The notes: generated from the letters alone by a model not told the origin. Positions 1 through 9,486 are shown, counted from the stretch's first letter. The stretch: DNA of 64,000 nt from Microvirga arvi (GCF_016892765.1 NZ_JAFEMD010000025.1:1-64000); one strand, 5' to 3'. Numbers and translations are program-made.

Positions 1-78
1 TCCACTCCGCGCCCGGCCTCGGCTCATGCCTCAGCTTAACGACACCGTCTGTCAGATTAAGTCCAAACTACTTCACTT

Positions 79-112
79 GAGCCTGACGGACCCCACCTAT
101 CAGGCTCTTTTA
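79..112 (+). terminator. Rho-independent terminator, plus strand
   Basis: An 8-bp inverted repeat (gagcctga at 79-86, tcaggctc at 100-107) is followed by TTTTAAT on the plus strand. It would stop transcription entering from the left of the window. The minus-strand side has no T-run, so it is a poor terminator for the integrase gene that ends at 117. Confidence 0.5.
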
Positions 113-116
113 ATAT

Positions 117-1109
117 TTAGCCGACTGTCGCCTTAGCCAGCTTCTCAGCCACCTTCTCCGGCCTCAGGTGAGTATATGTGCTCAACATCCGAGGATCACG
201 ATGACCGCTGATCAAAGCCACCTCAGGAACGGTTAGGCCATACTCGAAGAACCGGGATACGGCTTCGTGCCTGAGGTCATGTAGCCTCAGGTCTTCCAAG
301 CCAGCCCTACGTCTCAGCCTCTCCCAGGCAAGACGCACAGCATTGGGCGTAACCGGGAAGACCCGCTCATCCTTCCTATCCAATGAAGTCAATACCTCGA
401 TAGCCTTGGGCGTGAGCGGGATCGTCCGAGGATGGCCGTTCTTAGTCTTAAGGATGCGGACGGTCGGAGCAGTCAGGTCTACGTCCTTCCACCGGATCGA
501 CAGGAGTTCACCGCGCCTCATCCCTGTTTCAATGGCGAGGGCGATGAAGGGGAGGAGATACCAATTCGATGCTGAGGCGGCTGATACTAGAGCATTAGTC
601 TCTCCTTCTTCCAATCGCCGTTCACGTGACCTCTGGGCCTCCGGCATTGCGATCTGCTGAACAGGATTGGTGAGGAGTGGCAGACCCCATTCCTTCTTAG
701 CAATCTCGAAGCAGTGTTGAACGATTGCAAGCTCCCGCCTAACCGTTCCTGGTTTGACGACCTTAAGTCGGTCATCGCGGTATTGAGCAACCGCCGCAGG
801 GGATAGCCTATTGAGAGATACCTGAGCGACGGCATGAGCTAGGATGGTCTTGATCCTATATTTCTCAGGTTCCGCTCCGCGCTTGGTTGGGGTTATTGCT
901 TCCCTGTATCGGCGTAGCAGGTCGCCCACGGTTATTCCCTTCAAAGCACGGGCAGTGGTCGGAAGTTCTGCACGGTCAATAGCTCGTTCCTGATCCCTTG
1001 CCCACGCTGCTGCGTCAGCCTTGGAAGGGAACGTCTTTGATAGGGGAGGGTAGCCTTCTCGCCGGACTTGAGCTTGCCAGGAAGAGCCGCGCTTGCGGAT
1101 GGTCGCCAT
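117..1109 (-). CDS. Phage-type tyrosine integrase
   Basis: Site-specific recombinase of the phage integrase family, 330 aa from the ATG at 1109 (MATIRKRGSSW). The frame stays open upstream to 1202, but the shorter start begins with the usual arm-type DNA-binding motif. The N-terminal arm-binding and SAM-like core-binding segments are followed by the catalytic domain, with the first catalytic Arg in ETGMRRGELL, the HDLRHE box, the distal His in SGHRD and the Tyr nucleophile in STYTHL. The gene lies 110 bp downstream of the 3' end of tRNA-Ala and reads away from it, the arrangement of an element integrated in a tRNA 3' end. It presumably drives integration and excision of an element that extends left of the window. 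No excisionase is visible here. Confidence 0.92.
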   Translation of the reverse strand: MATIRKRGSSWQAQVRREGYPPLSKTFPSKADAAAWARDQERAIDRAELPTTARALKGITVGDLLRRYREAITPTKRGAEPEKYRIKTILAHAVAQVSLNRLSPAAVAQYRDDRLKVVKPGTVRRELAIVQHCFEIAKKEWGLPLLTNPVQQIAMPEAQRSRERRLEEGETNALVSAASASNWYLLPFIALAIETGMRRGELLSIRWKDVDLTAPTVRILKTKNGHPRTIPLTPKAIEVLTSLDRKDERVFPVTPNAVRLAWERLRRRAGLEDLRLHDLRHEAVSRFFEYGLTVPEVALISGHRDPRMLSTYTHLRPEKVAEKLAKATVG

Positions 1110-1219
1110 TATCGTTTTCCGTCTAGCTGTGACAACGCTGTGACGGATTGGCTTGTCTGGCTGTTGGGAGTGCCCTAGTCGCAGAGCTGAAAGTCGAGCC
1201 AATTCAGCATCTTAGGACT

Positions 1220-1295
1220 TGGTGGAGCTGAGGGGAATCGAACCCCTGACCTCTGCAGTGCGATTGCAGCGCTCTCCCATCTGAGCTACAGCCCC
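1220..1295 (-). tRNA. tRNA-Ala (anticodon CGC)
   Basis: Read on the minus strand, the 76-nt gene starts GGGGCTG and ends CAGCTCC-A-CCA, with CCA encoded. The acceptor stem pairs over seven positions with one G-U. The D arm (AGCTCAGATGGGAGAGC), anticodon arm (CTGCA-ATCGCAC-TGCAG) and T arm with GGTTCGATTCC are all present. Loop position 34-36 is CGC, so it reads GCG alanine codons. Its 3' end faces the integrase gene and is the likely attachment site of the element on the left. Confidence 0.95.
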
Positions 1296-1476
1296 GGCCG
1301 ATTGAATCGAGCCAAGTGGCGCAAGTTTTAGGCTTCCCGGCTTTGGTCTGTCAATCGGGCCGGTGAGGCGTTCTGGGGGCCTTCGACAGGGGAAGACGAG
1401 GCGAACGGAACCTTATGGGTTGTTCAGCCCCGCTTCAAACGCTACATGAGCAACGCCCATCCCTGACAGGTTTTCC

Positions 1477-1767
1477 ATGCGCGCGCTTCTCAATGTCATT
1501 CTGCTGGCCCTGCAGCTCTATACCTATCTCATCATCGCCTCGGCGATCCTGAGCTGGCTCGTGGCCTTCAACGTGATCAACACCCGCAACGATTTCGTCC
1601 GCTCGGTCTGGAATTTCCTCGATGCGGTGACCGAGCCGGTGCTGCGGCCGATCCGGAACATCCTGCCCAATCTCGGCGGGGTCGATATCTCGCCCATCAT
1701 CCTGATCCTGCTAATCATTTTCATTCAGAACCTGATCATCGACTACCTGATGCCTATCGCGTTCTAA
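1477..1767 (+). CDS. YggT family membrane protein
   Basis: A 96-aa integral membrane protein with two hydrophobic segments (about residues 5-30 and 68-92) separated by a polar stretch containing the family motif around [14 protein letters not shown]. YggT/YlmG proteins are linked to membrane organisation and cell division in several bacteria, but the molecular role is unsettled. It is followed after 12 bp by the DUF167 gene and then folD, all on the plus strand, so the three are probably co-transcribed. AGG lies 8 nt before the ATG. Confidence 0.88.
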   Translation: MRALLNVILLALQLYTYLIIASAILSWLVAFNVINTRNDFVRSVWNFLDAVTEPVLRPIRNILPNLGGVDISPIILILLIIFIQNLIIDYLMPIAF

Positions 1768-1779
1768 GGGCGACGGGCC

Positions 1780-2094
1780 ATGCCCTGGCGGATCCGCCCG
1801 GACGGCCTCGAGGTCCGGGTCCGCGTCACGCCCCGGGGCGGGAGGGATGCTATCGACGGGGTCGAGACCCTGTCGGACGGCAGGCCGGTGCTGAAGGTCC
1901 GGGTCAGGGCCGTGCCGGAGGACGGAGCGGCGAACGAAGGCGTCCGGCGGCTTCTGGCCAAGGCGCTCAAGGTTCCGGCCTCGGCGGTGAGCCTCGAGGC
2001 GGGCGCCACCGCCCGGCTGAAGACCTTTGTGATCTCGGGCGAGGGGGAGGCGCTGGCCGCAGCCCTCGCAGCCCTGACAGGACGAGACCCATGA
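1780..2094 (+). CDS. DUF167 / YggU family protein
   Basis: A 104-aa protein carrying the DUF167 signature, including the [14 protein letters not shown] start region and the [15 protein letters not shown] core. Small DUF167 proteins are widespread and commonly sit next to yggT; their function is not established. The stop codon overlaps the folD start (ATGA), which indicates translational coupling. Confidence 0.87.
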   Translation: MPWRIRPDGLEVRVRVTPRGGRDAIDGVETLSDGRPVLKVRVRAVPEDGAANEGVRRLLAKALKVPASAVSLEAGATARLKTFVISGEGEALAAALAALTGRDP

Positions 2095-2990
2095 GCGCGA
2101 CGATCATCGACGGAAAAGCCTATGCGCAAGGCCTGCGCGCCCGCATCGCCGGAGCCGTGGGAATCCTGGCGGACGAGGGCGTGACGCCCGGCCTCGCGGT
2201 GGTGATCGTCGGCGAGGATCCGGCGAGCCAGCTCTACGTGAAGAACAAGGCGCGCCAGACCGTCGAGGTCGGCATGAACTCCTTCGAGCATGTGCTGCCC
2301 GCCTCCACCAGCGAGGCGGAACTGCTCGATCTCGTCGCCCGGCTCAATGCCGATCCGGCGGTGGACGGCATCCTGGTACAGCTGCCGCTGCCGAAGCAGA
2401 TCGATGCGCAGAAGGTCATCGAGGCCATCGATCCGTTGAAGGACGTCGACGGCTTCCACCCGATCAATGCCGGCCGCCTCATGACCGGCGTCCCCGGCCT
2501 CGTCTCCTGCACGCCCTTAGGCTGCCTGCTGCTGGCGCAGTCGGTGCGCCGCGATCTCTCCGGCCTCAACGCGGTGGTGGTCGGGCGCTCCAACATCGTC
2601 GGCAAGCCGATGGCGCAGCTCCTCATCGCGCAGAGCTGCACGGTGACCGTGGCCCATTCCAGAACCCGCGATCTTCGGCAAGTCTGCCGGGGCGCGGACC
2701 TCCTCGTCGCCGCTGTCGGGAGACCCGAGATGGTGCGCGGCGACTGGATCAAGCCCGGCGCCATTGTGATCGACGTGGGCATCAACCGGGTGCCGAACCC
2801 TGCCGCCGGCGAGGGCAAGACCCGGGTGGTCGGCGACGTGGCCACTGCCGAGGCGGCCCAGGTCGCGTCGGCCATCACGCCGGTTCCCGGCGGCGTCGGC
2901 CCCATGACCATCGCCTGCCTCCTGCGCAACACGCTCGAGGCCGCATGCATGCGGCGCGGCCTCGCGATGCCGGCGGTGGATTTCGCCTGA
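2091..2990 (+). CDS. folD: Methylenetetrahydrofolate dehydrogenase / cyclohydrolase
   Basis: Bifunctional cytosolic enzyme of one-carbon metabolism that converts 5,10-methylene-THF to 10-formyl-THF through methenyl-THF with NADP. The 299-aa length is normal. Recognisable motifs are the Tyr/Lys region YVKNKARQ, the substrate-loop [11 protein letters not shown], the nucleotide-binding [12 protein letters not shown] and the C-terminal [10 protein letters not shown]. It is the last gene of the yggT-DUF167-folD run and is followed directly by a palindromic repeat. Confidence 0.97.
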   Translation: MSATIIDGKAYAQGLRARIAGAVGILADEGVTPGLAVVIVGEDPASQLYVKNKARQTVEVGMNSFEHVLPASTSEAELLDLVARLNADPAVDGILVQLPLPKQIDAQKVIEAIDPLKDVDGFHPINAGRLMTGVPGLVSCTPLGCLLLAQSVRRDLSGLNAVVVGRSNIVGKPMAQLLIAQSCTVTVAHSRTRDLRQVCRGADLLVAAVGRPEMVRGDWIKPGAIVIDVGINRVPNPAAGEGKTRVVGDVATAEAAQVASAITPVPGGVGPMTIACLLRNTLEAACMRRGLAMPAVDFA

Positions 2991-3092
2991 GTATCGGACC
3001 CAAAAGCGGACGCCACTTTTGGGATCCAATTCGATGCTTCTTGAGCGGCGCATCGTTCGGTGCGGCCCGCTGGGTCCGCACGATGCGCTGAT
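2991..3092. repeat. Two-hairpin dispersed repeat, copy A
   Basis: Two consecutive imperfect palindromes. The first runs ATCGGACCCAAAAG...CTTTTGGGATCC and the second starts GCGCATCGTTCGG and ends GCACGATGCGC. A second copy with the same two-hairpin architecture lies at 62974-63079. It fills the gap between folD and the convergent secreted-protein gene, and could work as a bidirectional transcription stop although it has no T-run. Confidence 0.85.
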
Positions 3093-3757
3093 CAGTTGGC
3101 CGCGAAGCAGTAGAATAGCCCTGCGCCGCCCGTGCTCCGCAAAGCGTCCTGGCTGCACCCGCCGCGAGTCGCGTGTGAGGAATTCCAGGATTTGGCCGGC
3201 GGCGACTCGTCCAGGCCCATGCGGTCATGGTGTCCCGTCATGGCCGCACCTTCGGCGCCGCCCTTCATCCAATTGCCGCAGGTCATGTCCTCATTGCCGG
3301 CGAAAGCCGTGCCGTCAGGCTGCGAGCCGGTGAGGATGTCGTGCTGGTTCGGCTGGTCGCCGCGACCTTTCACCAACTCGCCCTTCTCGGTGAGCGCGGT
3401 CTGCTTGGTGAGATTGTTGTTGGGTCCGTGCAAGTCCGCCACGTCCTTGGCGATGACTGCGCCCTTGGCGTTCTGCCATGGGCCGCGGCCGATGCGGTCC
3501 TTGGCGTTGACGGCCGTCGCGCCTTGGGTCGAGAGATAGGCGCGCCACATCTTGCCGCGAATGCCGGCGGCCTCCGCAAGGGTCTCGCAATGCCGGTCCG
3601 CGCCGTCGAGGCCACCGAGATCCGCGCCCTTGCCCGACCCGACGCTGGTGACGAAGAAGGTGGTGTCGGCCGAGGCCGTCTGGGCCTGAGCCGTTCCGGC
3701 GGAAGCCAGGGCAAGAAGCCCGATGGAAACCATAAGCGTTATGCCGTCCGTCCTGCG
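3092..3757 (-). CDS. Secreted endostatin/lectin-like protein
   Basis: A 221-aa predicted exported protein. The ATG at 3757 is preceded by GGAGGGAATA and begins a clear signal peptide (MRRTDG, hydrophobic core, cleavage near AQA-Q). The mature part starts with FFVTSVGSGKGADLGGLDGAD and contains WRAYLST, NAKDRIGRGPW and four cysteines (HCET, MTCGNW, GGCSQ, FYCF). That pattern resembles bacterial proteins with a collagen XVIII/endostatin or C-type-lectin-like fold; this is recognition by pattern and not proven. Four cysteines would allow two disulfides in the periplasm. No ligand can be assigned. It lies 135 bp downstream of a LysR gene on the same strand. Confidence 0.75.
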   Translation of the reverse strand, partial: RRTDGITLMVSIGLLALASAGTAQAQTASADTTFFVTSVGSGKGADLGGLDGADRHCETLAEAAGIRGKMWRAYLSTQGATAVNAKDRIGRGPWQNAKGAVIAKDVADLHGPNNNLTKQTALTEKGELVKGRGDQPNQHDILTGSQPDGTAFAGNEDMTCGNWMKGGAEGAAMTGHHDRMGLDESPPAKSWNSSHATRGGCSQDALRSTGGAGLFYCFAAN

Positions 3758-3892
3758 CATTATTCCCTCCTTGATGGAATCTTGGCTCATCCTCGCTCAA
3801 GACAGACAGTTCCGGGAGGGTAATCATTCCCTCATCACGGCGATGTGAGAGCAGGGCCGTTGGCCTTCGTGGCCAGGATTCCGCCGGAGATC

Positions 3893-4780
3893 TCATGCGC
3901 CCTGCCGCAGATGCTCCACCAGCTGCCGCGCCGAGGGGGCAAGGTCCTTCAGGGAGCGGATGCACAGGGTGAGGTCGCGGGCGGCCCAGGGATCCTCCAG
4001 CTCCACGGTCCCGATCGCCATGGTGCGGGCGGCCCGCCGGGCGGTGGTCTCGGGCACGATGCCGAGGCCCACACCCGCCTCGACCATGCGGCAGACGGCG
4101 TCGAAGCTGCGCAGCTGCACCCGCAGGCGAATGGGCTTGCCGATGCGCGTCGCCTTGCCGGCGAGGAAGCGCTGGAGGGCGCTCGCCCGGTCGAGACCGA
4201 CGAAATCGTGCTCCAGCACCTCGGCGAAGGAGATGCCGGGCCGCGAGGCAAGCAGGTGATCCTTCGGCACCACCAGCACGAAGCGGTCGCTGCGGAACGG
4301 ATAAGTCTCGAGCTGGCCCGTATCGACCGTGCCGGCCACGATGCCGATGTCGCCCACGCCCTCCGCGATCAGCCCCACGATCTCGTCGCTCAGCCGCTCC
4401 TCCAGGTCGATGGAGACCTGCGGGTGCCCGGCGAGAAACGCGCTCAGCGCCTCGGGCAGGAACTCGGTCAAGGCATTGGTGTTGGAGAGGATCCGGATCT
4501 GTCCCGTGAGGCCACCGGTATAGGAGCCTAGATCCTCCCGCAGGCGCTCGGCCTGGGCCAGCAGGGTCCGGGCATGCTGGAGCAGGGTCCGCCCTGCCGG
4601 GGTTGGGGTCACGCCGGCGCGGGTGCGCAGGAGGAGGGGAGCACCGAGGGACTTCTCCATGTTGCGGATGCGGGTACTGGCGGCGGCCAGCGCCAGGTGA
4701 GCCCGTTCCGCCCCGTGGGTGATGCTGCCCGCCTCGACCACATGGCGGAACAGGCTCAAATCCGTCAGATCGAATTGCAT
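3893..4780 (-). CDS. LysR family transcriptional regulator
   Basis: A 295-aa LysR-type regulator from the ATG at 4780, chosen because GAAGGAAA precedes it and the sequence begins MQFDLTDLSLFRHVVEAGS at the usual point of the helix-turn-helix domain. The frame is open upstream to 4984 but that part has no family similarity. The N-terminal winged helix (about residues 5-60) is followed by a periplasmic-binding-protein-like effector domain, with motifs such as DIGIVAG and GVGLGIVPE. It is divergent from sdhC, separated by 202 bp. Control of sdh or of the downstream secreted gene is possible but unproven; the inducer is unknown. Confidence 0.92.
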   Translation of the reverse strand: MQFDLTDLSLFRHVVEAGSITHGAERAHLALAAASTRIRNMEKSLGAPLLLRTRAGVTPTPAGRTLLQHARTLLAQAERLREDLGSYTGGLTGQIRILSNTNALTEFLPEALSAFLAGHPQVSIDLEERLSDEIVGLIAEGVGDIGIVAGTVDTGQLETYPFRSDRFVLVVPKDHLLASRPGISFAEVLEHDFVGLDRASALQRFLAGKATRIGKPIRLRVQLRSFDAVCRMVEAGVGLGIVPETTARRAARTMAIGTVELEDPWAARDLTLCIRSLKDLAPSARQLVEHLRQGA

Positions 4781-4982
4781 AGGTTTCCTTCGTCTTTGGC
4801 GAAGGTAGATAAGAATAATTAAAGATTGCGCGATAGGCGAGCCTGGGCAATCTTCGCGGCTGACGAAGTACGCCCCTCTGTCATCCGATTGGGCGGAAGG
4901 CGCATTGCGGTGTTGCCGCGCATTCGATACGAACCGTTCCAAACGACACGCGACCCGGCGTCGCTGATCAGGAGTGAACCCC

Positions 4983-5378
4983 ATGGCTGAGGCGAAAGTG
5001 GCCCCGAGGCCCTTGTCCCCGCATCTTCAGGTCTACAAGTGGAGCTGGACGATGGCGATGTCCGTCGTCCACCGTCTCACGGGCATCGCGCTCTACGGCG
5101 GCATCGCGCTGTTCGCGATCTGGCTCGTGGCCCTGGCCTCCGGCCCTGAAGCCTTCGATTCCGCGCAATGGTTCTTCGGCTCGCCCCTCGGCTACCTGAT
5201 CCTCTTCGGCTACACCTGGATCCTCATGCACCACATGCTGGGTGGCGTGCGCCATCTGGTCTGGGATTTCGGCTACGGCATGGAGGCGGTCCAGCGCATC
5301 AATATGGCCCGCTTCACCCTCGTCGGCTCGATCGCGCTCACGCTGGCGATCTGGGTCGTCGCCTTCATCGTTTTCTAG
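4983..5378 (+). CDS. sdhC: Succinate dehydrogenase cytochrome b556 subunit
   Basis: Membrane anchor of complex II that binds haem b and the quinone. At 131 aa it has three transmembrane segments and the family signature RPLSPHLQVYKW...SVVHRLTGIAL near the N terminus, plus the haem-ligand region HHMLGGVRHLVWD. ATG 4983 is preferred over an in-frame GTG at 4974 because GGAG at 4971-4974 is spaced 8 nt from the ATG. It is the first gene of sdhCDAB. Confidence 0.96.
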   Translation: MAEAKVAPRPLSPHLQVYKWSWTMAMSVVHRLTGIALYGGIALFAIWLVALASGPEAFDSAQWFFGSPLGYLILFGYTWILMHHMLGGVRHLVWDFGYGMEAVQRINMARFTLVGSIALTLAIWVVAFIVF

Positions 5379-5391
5379 AGGAGACCGGACC

Positions 5392-5811
5392 ATGGCCGAC
5401 AACAGGGCTGACACCCGCGTTTCCATGCGCACCCCGCTCGCCCGCGTGAAGGGCCTCGGCGCCTCCGGGCACGGGGTCGAGCATTGGTGGATCCACCGCA
5501 TGACGGCGGTATCGAACGTGCCCCTCATCATCGCCTTCGTGATCATCGTGGCGGCGCTCGCGGGCTCGCCCTCCTATCAGGAGGCCATCGCCATCATCTC
5601 GCATCCACTCGTCGCAATCATCCTGATCCTCGCGGTCATCTCGGTGACGAACCACATGCGGCTCGGCATGCAGATCGTCATAGAGGACTACGTCCACGAG
5701 AAGGGCTACAAGATCGCGGCCGTGATCGCGAACAACTTCTACGCGGTGATCATCGCGGTGGCCTGCCTCTACGCCATCCTCAAGGTCAGCCTCGGCCGCA
5801 TCCTGGTTTAA
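5392..5811 (+). CDS. sdhD: Succinate dehydrogenase membrane anchor subunit
   Basis: Second hydrophobic anchor of complex II, 139 aa with three predicted membrane helices and the conserved segment [22 protein letters not shown] near the N terminus. The [15 protein letters not shown] region holds the probable haem and quinone contacts. The ATG at 5392 follows AGAGGAGACCGG. The gene starts 13 bp after sdhC and ends 11 bp before sdhA. Confidence 0.95.
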   Translation: MADNRADTRVSMRTPLARVKGLGASGHGVEHWWIHRMTAVSNVPLIIAFVIIVAALAGSPSYQEAIAIISHPLVAIILILAVISVTNHMRLGMQIVIEDYVHEKGYKIAAVIANNFYAVIIAVACLYAILKVSLGRILV

Positions 5812-5822
5812 GGAATTCTCTC

Positions 5823-7646
5823 ATGGCTCAAGCAACGAACGGCGCAGCCATCAACGGCAAGGCCTACAACATTGTCGACCACACCTTCGACGTGGTGGTC
5901 GTGGGCGCGGGCGGCGCGGGCCTTCGCGCCACCGTCGGCTGTAGCCAAGCCGGCCTTCGCACAGCCTGCATCACCAAGGTGTTCCCGACCCGCTCGCATA
6001 CGGTCGCAGCCCAGGGCGGCATTTCCGCCTCGCTCGGCAACATGGGGCCGGACGATTGGCGCTGGCATATGTACGACACCGTCAAGGGCTCGGACTGGCT
6101 CGGCGACCAGGACGCGATCGAGTACCTCGTGCGCAACGCGCCCGCCGCCGTCTATGAGCTGGAGCATTGGGGCGTGCCGTTCTCCCGCACGAGCGAGGGC
6201 AAGATCTACCAGCGTCCCTTCGGCGGCATGACCACCGATTTCGGCAAGGGCACCGCGCAGCGCACCTGCGCTGCCGCCGACCGCACGGGCCATGCGATCC
6301 TGCATACCCTCTACGGGCAGGCGGTGCGCAACCAGACCAACTTCTTCATCGAGTATTTCGCCCTCGACCTGATGATGGATTCCGATGGCCGCTGCATCGG
6401 CGTCGTGGCCCTGAACCAGTCCACCGGCGAGATCCACCGCTTCCGGGCCCATATGACGATCCTCGCCACCGGCGGCTATGGACGCGCGTACTTCTCGGCA
6501 ACCTCGGCCCATACCTGCACCGGCGACGGCAACGCCATGGTGCTGCGCGCCGGCCTGCCGCTGCAGGACATGGAGTTCGTGCAGTTCCACCCGACCGGCA
6601 TCTACGGCTCGGGCTGCCTCATCACGGAAGGCGCGCGCGGCGAGGGCGGCTATCTGACGAACTCGGAAGGCGAGCGCTTCATGGAGCGCTATGCGCCCTC
6701 CGCCAAGGACCTCGCCTCCCGCGATGTGGTCTCGCGCGCGATGACCATGGAGATCCGCGCCGGCCGCGGCGTCGGCAAAAACAAGGACCACATCTATCTC
6801 CATCTCGATCACCTCGACCCGAAGATCCTGCACGAGCGCCTGCCCGGCATCTCGGAGAGCGCGAAGATCTTCGCGGGCGTCGATGTCACGAAGGAGCCGA
6901 TTCCGGTCCTGCCGACCGTGCATTACAACATGGGCGGCATCCCGACGAACTATCACGGCGAAGTGCTGACCCTGAAGAACGGCAACCCGGACACGGTGGT
7001 GCCGGGCCTGATGGCGCTCGGCGAAGCGGCTTGCGTGTCCGTGCACGGCGCCAACCGCCTCGGCTCCAACTCGCTCATCGACCTCGTGGTGTTCGGCCGT
7101 GCGGCCGGCCTGCGCTGCGCCGAGATCCTGGAGCCGAACGCCCGCCATGCGGATCTGCCCAAGAGCGCCGATGAACTCTCCCTCTCGCGCCTCGACAAGT
7201 TCCGCTATGCCAACGGCTCGACCTCGACCGCTGAGCTGCGCCTGCAGATGCAGAAGACCATGCAGAACAACTGCGCGGTGTTCCGCACCGGCGAGGTGCT
7301 GGAGGAGGGCCGGCAGCTCATCCACCAGGTCTGGAACGGAGCCGCCGACATCAAGGTCACGGACCGTTCGCTGATCTGGAACACCGACCTCCTCGAGACG
7401 CTGGAGTTCGACAACCTGATCGGACAGGCGGTCGTGACCATGGAGGGTGCAGCGAACCGCCAGGAATCCCGCGGCGCGCATGCCCGCGAGGATTTTTCCG
7501 AGCGCGACGACAAGAACTGGATGAAGCACACGCTCGCCTGGCTCGACGACACCTCGCACAAGGTGACCCTCGATTACCGCCCGGTGCACACCTACACCAT
7601 GTCGAACGACATCCAGTACATCGAGCCGAAGGCTCGCGTGTACTAA
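5823..7646 (+). CDS. sdhA: Succinate dehydrogenase flavoprotein subunit
   Basis: Catalytic subunit oxidising succinate to fumarate, 607 aa with covalently bound FAD. The dinucleotide-binding motif [13 protein letters not shown] lies near residue 25, the FAD-attachment His in [10 protein letters not shown] near residue 60, and the substrate region contains [21 protein letters not shown]. The C-terminal part carries the [12 protein letters not shown]-like segment and ends in [19 protein letters not shown], as in mitochondrial and alphaproteobacterial SdhA. Faces the cytoplasm on top of SdhB. Confidence 0.98.
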   Translation: MAQATNGAAINGKAYNIVDHTFDVVVVGAGGAGLRATVGCSQAGLRTACITKVFPTRSHTVAAQGGISASLGNMGPDDWRWHMYDTVKGSDWLGDQDAIEYLVRNAPAAVYELEHWGVPFSRTSEGKIYQRPFGGMTTDFGKGTAQRTCAAADRTGHAILHTLYGQAVRNQTNFFIEYFALDLMMDSDGRCIGVVALNQSTGEIHRFRAHMTILATGGYGRAYFSATSAHTCTGDGNAMVLRAGLPLQDMEFVQFHPTGIYGSGCLITEGARGEGGYLTNSEGERFMERYAPSAKDLASRDVVSRAMTMEIRAGRGVGKNKDHIYLHLDHLDPKILHERLPGISESAKIFAGVDVTKEPIPVLPTVHYNMGGIPTNYHGEVLTLKNGNPDTVVPGLMALGEAACVSVHGANRLGSNSLIDLVVFGRAAGLRCAEILEPNARHADLPKSADELSLSRLDKFRYANGSTSTAELRLQMQKTMQNNCAVFRTGEVLEEGRQLIHQVWNGAADIKVTDRSLIWNTDLLETLEFDNLIGQAVVTMEGAANRQESRGAHAREDFSERDDKNWMKHTLAWLDDTSHKVTLDYRPVHTYTMSNDIQYIEPKARVY

Positions 7647-7662
7647 GGAAGACGGAAAAACG

Positions 7663-8445
7663 ATGGCTCAGTTCACGCTTCCCAAGAACTCTCAGTACAC
7701 CGAAGGCAAGACCTGGCCGAAGCCGGCCAATGGGGCGAACCTTCAGGCGTTCCGCATCTACCGCTGGAACCCGGACGATGGGCAGAACCCGCGCATCGAC
7801 ACCTATTATGTCGACCGCGACGATTGCGGCCCGATGGTTCTCGACGCGCTTTTGTGGATCAAGAACAACGTCGACTCGACCCTGGTCTTCCGCCGTTCCT
7901 GCCGCGAGGGCATCTGCGGCTCCTGCGCCATGAACATCATGGGCGGCAACACGCTCGCATGCACGCTCGGCATCGACGATTGCGGGTCCGACACCATCAA
8001 GATCTATCCGCTGCCGCACATGCCGGTGCTGAAGGATCTGGTGCCGGATCTCACCAACTTCTTCGCCCAGCACGCAGCCATCGAGCCCTGGCTCCAGACG
8101 CAGACGGCGGAGCCTGAGACCGAGTGGCGCCAGACCCCGGAGGAGCGCTCCAAGCTCGACGGCCTCTACGAGTGCATTCTGTGCGCCTGCTGCACCACCT
8201 CGTGCCCGAGCTACTGGTGGAACGGCGACCGGTTCCTCGGCCCGGCCGCTCTCCTGCAGGCCTATCGCTGGCTCATCGACAGCCGCGACGAATCCACCGG
8301 GGAGCGTCTCGACAACCTGCACGATCCGTTCCGGCTCTACCGCTGCCACACGATCATGAACTGCGCCAATACCTGCCCCAAGGGCCTGAACCCGGCCAAG
8401 GCCATCGCCGAGGTCAAGAAGATGATGATTGCGCGGGCGATTTGA
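7663..8445 (+). CDS. sdhB: Succinate dehydrogenase iron-sulfur subunit
   Basis: Electron-transfer subunit of complex II, 260 aa. The N-terminal ferredoxin domain has [11 protein letters not shown]...LAC for the [2Fe-2S] cluster. The C-terminal domain has [12 protein letters not shown] for [4Fe-4S] and [17 protein letters not shown] for [3Fe-4S]. AAGGAAG precedes the start. It is the last gene of the operon and is followed by a strong terminator. Confidence 0.98.
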   Translation: MAQFTLPKNSQYTEGKTWPKPANGANLQAFRIYRWNPDDGQNPRIDTYYVDRDDCGPMVLDALLWIKNNVDSTLVFRRSCREGICGSCAMNIMGGNTLACTLGIDDCGSDTIKIYPLPHMPVLKDLVPDLTNFFAQHAAIEPWLQTQTAEPETEWRQTPEERSKLDGLYECILCACCTTSCPSYWWNGDRFLGPAALLQAYRWLIDSRDESTGERLDNLHDPFRLYRCHTIMNCANTCPKGLNPAKAIAEVKKMMIARAI

Positions 8446-8470
8446 GGCGCCCTCGCAACACTTTCATCAA

Positions 8471-8495
8471 AAGGCGCCGCGGGCGCCTTTTTTTG
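8471..8495 (+). terminator. Terminator of the sdhCDAB operon
   Basis: An 8-bp perfect stem (AAGGCGCC, loop GCG, GGCGCCTT) is followed by a run of T residues. It lies 26 bp after the sdhB stop codon. Confidence 0.9.
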
Positions 8496-8615
8496 TGGAG
8501 CGCCATCCCATATGTCGAAGCCGGAACATTGTTGGTCTAGGTTCATATTCCTCCCCGTAGCCTGGGCTGAACGAACGACCGTCCAGAACGGACGGCCCTG
8601 CATGCGAGGACGTTG

Positions 8616-9197
8616 ATGACGAAATCCCTCTGGCCGATAACTGCCGTGATGTGCTCTGCTCTCGCGCTCGGCGCCTGTTCCTCGACCCGCCTGGGAAATG
8701 CGCCGGTCCGCAGTGCGAATGCTGCGCCCATCGTTGAGGCGCCGCCCGTCGAGGCGGTGCCGTCCGGGCCGATAGAAGCGGCTCCGCTGCCTCCGGTCGC
8801 CGGTGCGCCGCTCGCCTCCGACCCCATGGCGCCGCCGGCGGGAGGCACCGACATCGCAGGCCTGCCGCCTGCTCCGCCGCCCCCGACGGTCGCGGCGCCT
8901 GCGCCCGCCGCGGCCCCATCGAGCCGCACGGCGATGGTCGGTGCCTGGAGCGTTCAGACATCGGGCGGCAGCTGCCGCATCCAGCTCTCAAGCTCGCCTG
9001 CGCTCGATCTCTACCGGGCCTCGGCCTCCGGCTGCTCCAACCAGGATCTGTCCAAGGTCAATGCCTGGGATTATCGCGACGGAGAGGTCTATCTCTACCA
9101 GACCGGCGGTGCCGTCGCGGCGCGCCTGCGCGGCTCGTCTGCCTCGCTCAGCGGCGTTCTCACCAAGTCCGGTGCGCCGCTCTCCCTCTCGCGTTGA
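8616..9197 (+). CDS. AprI/Inh-type protease-inhibitor lipoprotein
   Basis: A 193-aa predicted outer-membrane or periplasmic lipoprotein. The signal sequence ends in the lipobox LGAC-SS near residue 20. A Pro/Ala-rich linker (about residues 30-100) leads to a C-terminal domain beginning MVGAWSVQTSGGSCRIQL, with a second Cys in ASGCSNQD, which matches the Inh metalloprotease-inhibitor fold. Inh proteins protect secreting cells from their own serralysin-type proteases, but no such protease is encoded nearby, so the target is unknown. ATG 8616 is chosen over an adjacent TTG at 8613; GAGG lies upstream. Confidence 0.8.
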   Translation: MTKSLWPITAVMCSALALGACSSTRLGNAPVRSANAAPIVEAPPVEAVPSGPIEAAPLPPVAGAPLASDPMAPPAGGTDIAGLPPAPPPPTVAAPAPAAAPSSRTAMVGAWSVQTSGGSCRIQLSSSPALDLYRASASGCSNQDLSKVNAWDYRDGEVYLYQTGGAVAARLRGSSASLSGVLTKSGAPLSLSR

Positions 9198-9299
9198 TCG
9201 CGCGGTCCCCTTCCTTTGTGGAGATAGGGATTGAGGGTGGGGGTCGGAAAGTCGGGGCTATGTGAATGATCCAGATAGCATGAGGCTCTAACAACGCAT

Positions 9300-9449
9300 C
9301 CCCTCTCCCGTTCGGGAGAGGGGCAGGGGTGAGGGTGTGGGGTTTAACCAGCTTGGCACTGTCGCCTCCGCCGCAACACGGACTCCGTTGCGCCTCCTCC
9401 GGCACTGTCCTGCCCTCACCCCAACCCTCTCCCGCCCGGGAGAGGGAGA
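9300..9449. repeat. Paired palindromic element 1 (CCCTCTCCC family)
   Basis: Left head CCCCTCTCCCGTTCGGGAGAGG with tail GCAGGGGTGAGGG, then about 75 bp, then the right head in inverted orientation (CCCTCACCCCAACCCTCTCCC followed by GCCCGGGAGAGGG). The same inverted pair recurs at 31688-31836, and G/C-shifted relatives at 37997-38125 and 39743-39900. Confidence 0.88.
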
Positions 9450-9486
9450 AGCGTCATGTTGGTTTCAGGTTTCCTCCTGTCAAACC

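Noticed and set aside
1110-1202. N-terminal extension of the integrase to 1202
   Set aside because: The added 31 residues have no similarity to integrases, and the ATG at 1109 starts the normal arm-type domain.
5808-7589. Opposite-strand open frame of 593 codons across sdhA
   Set aside because: Shadow of sdhA; no motif and no start signal.
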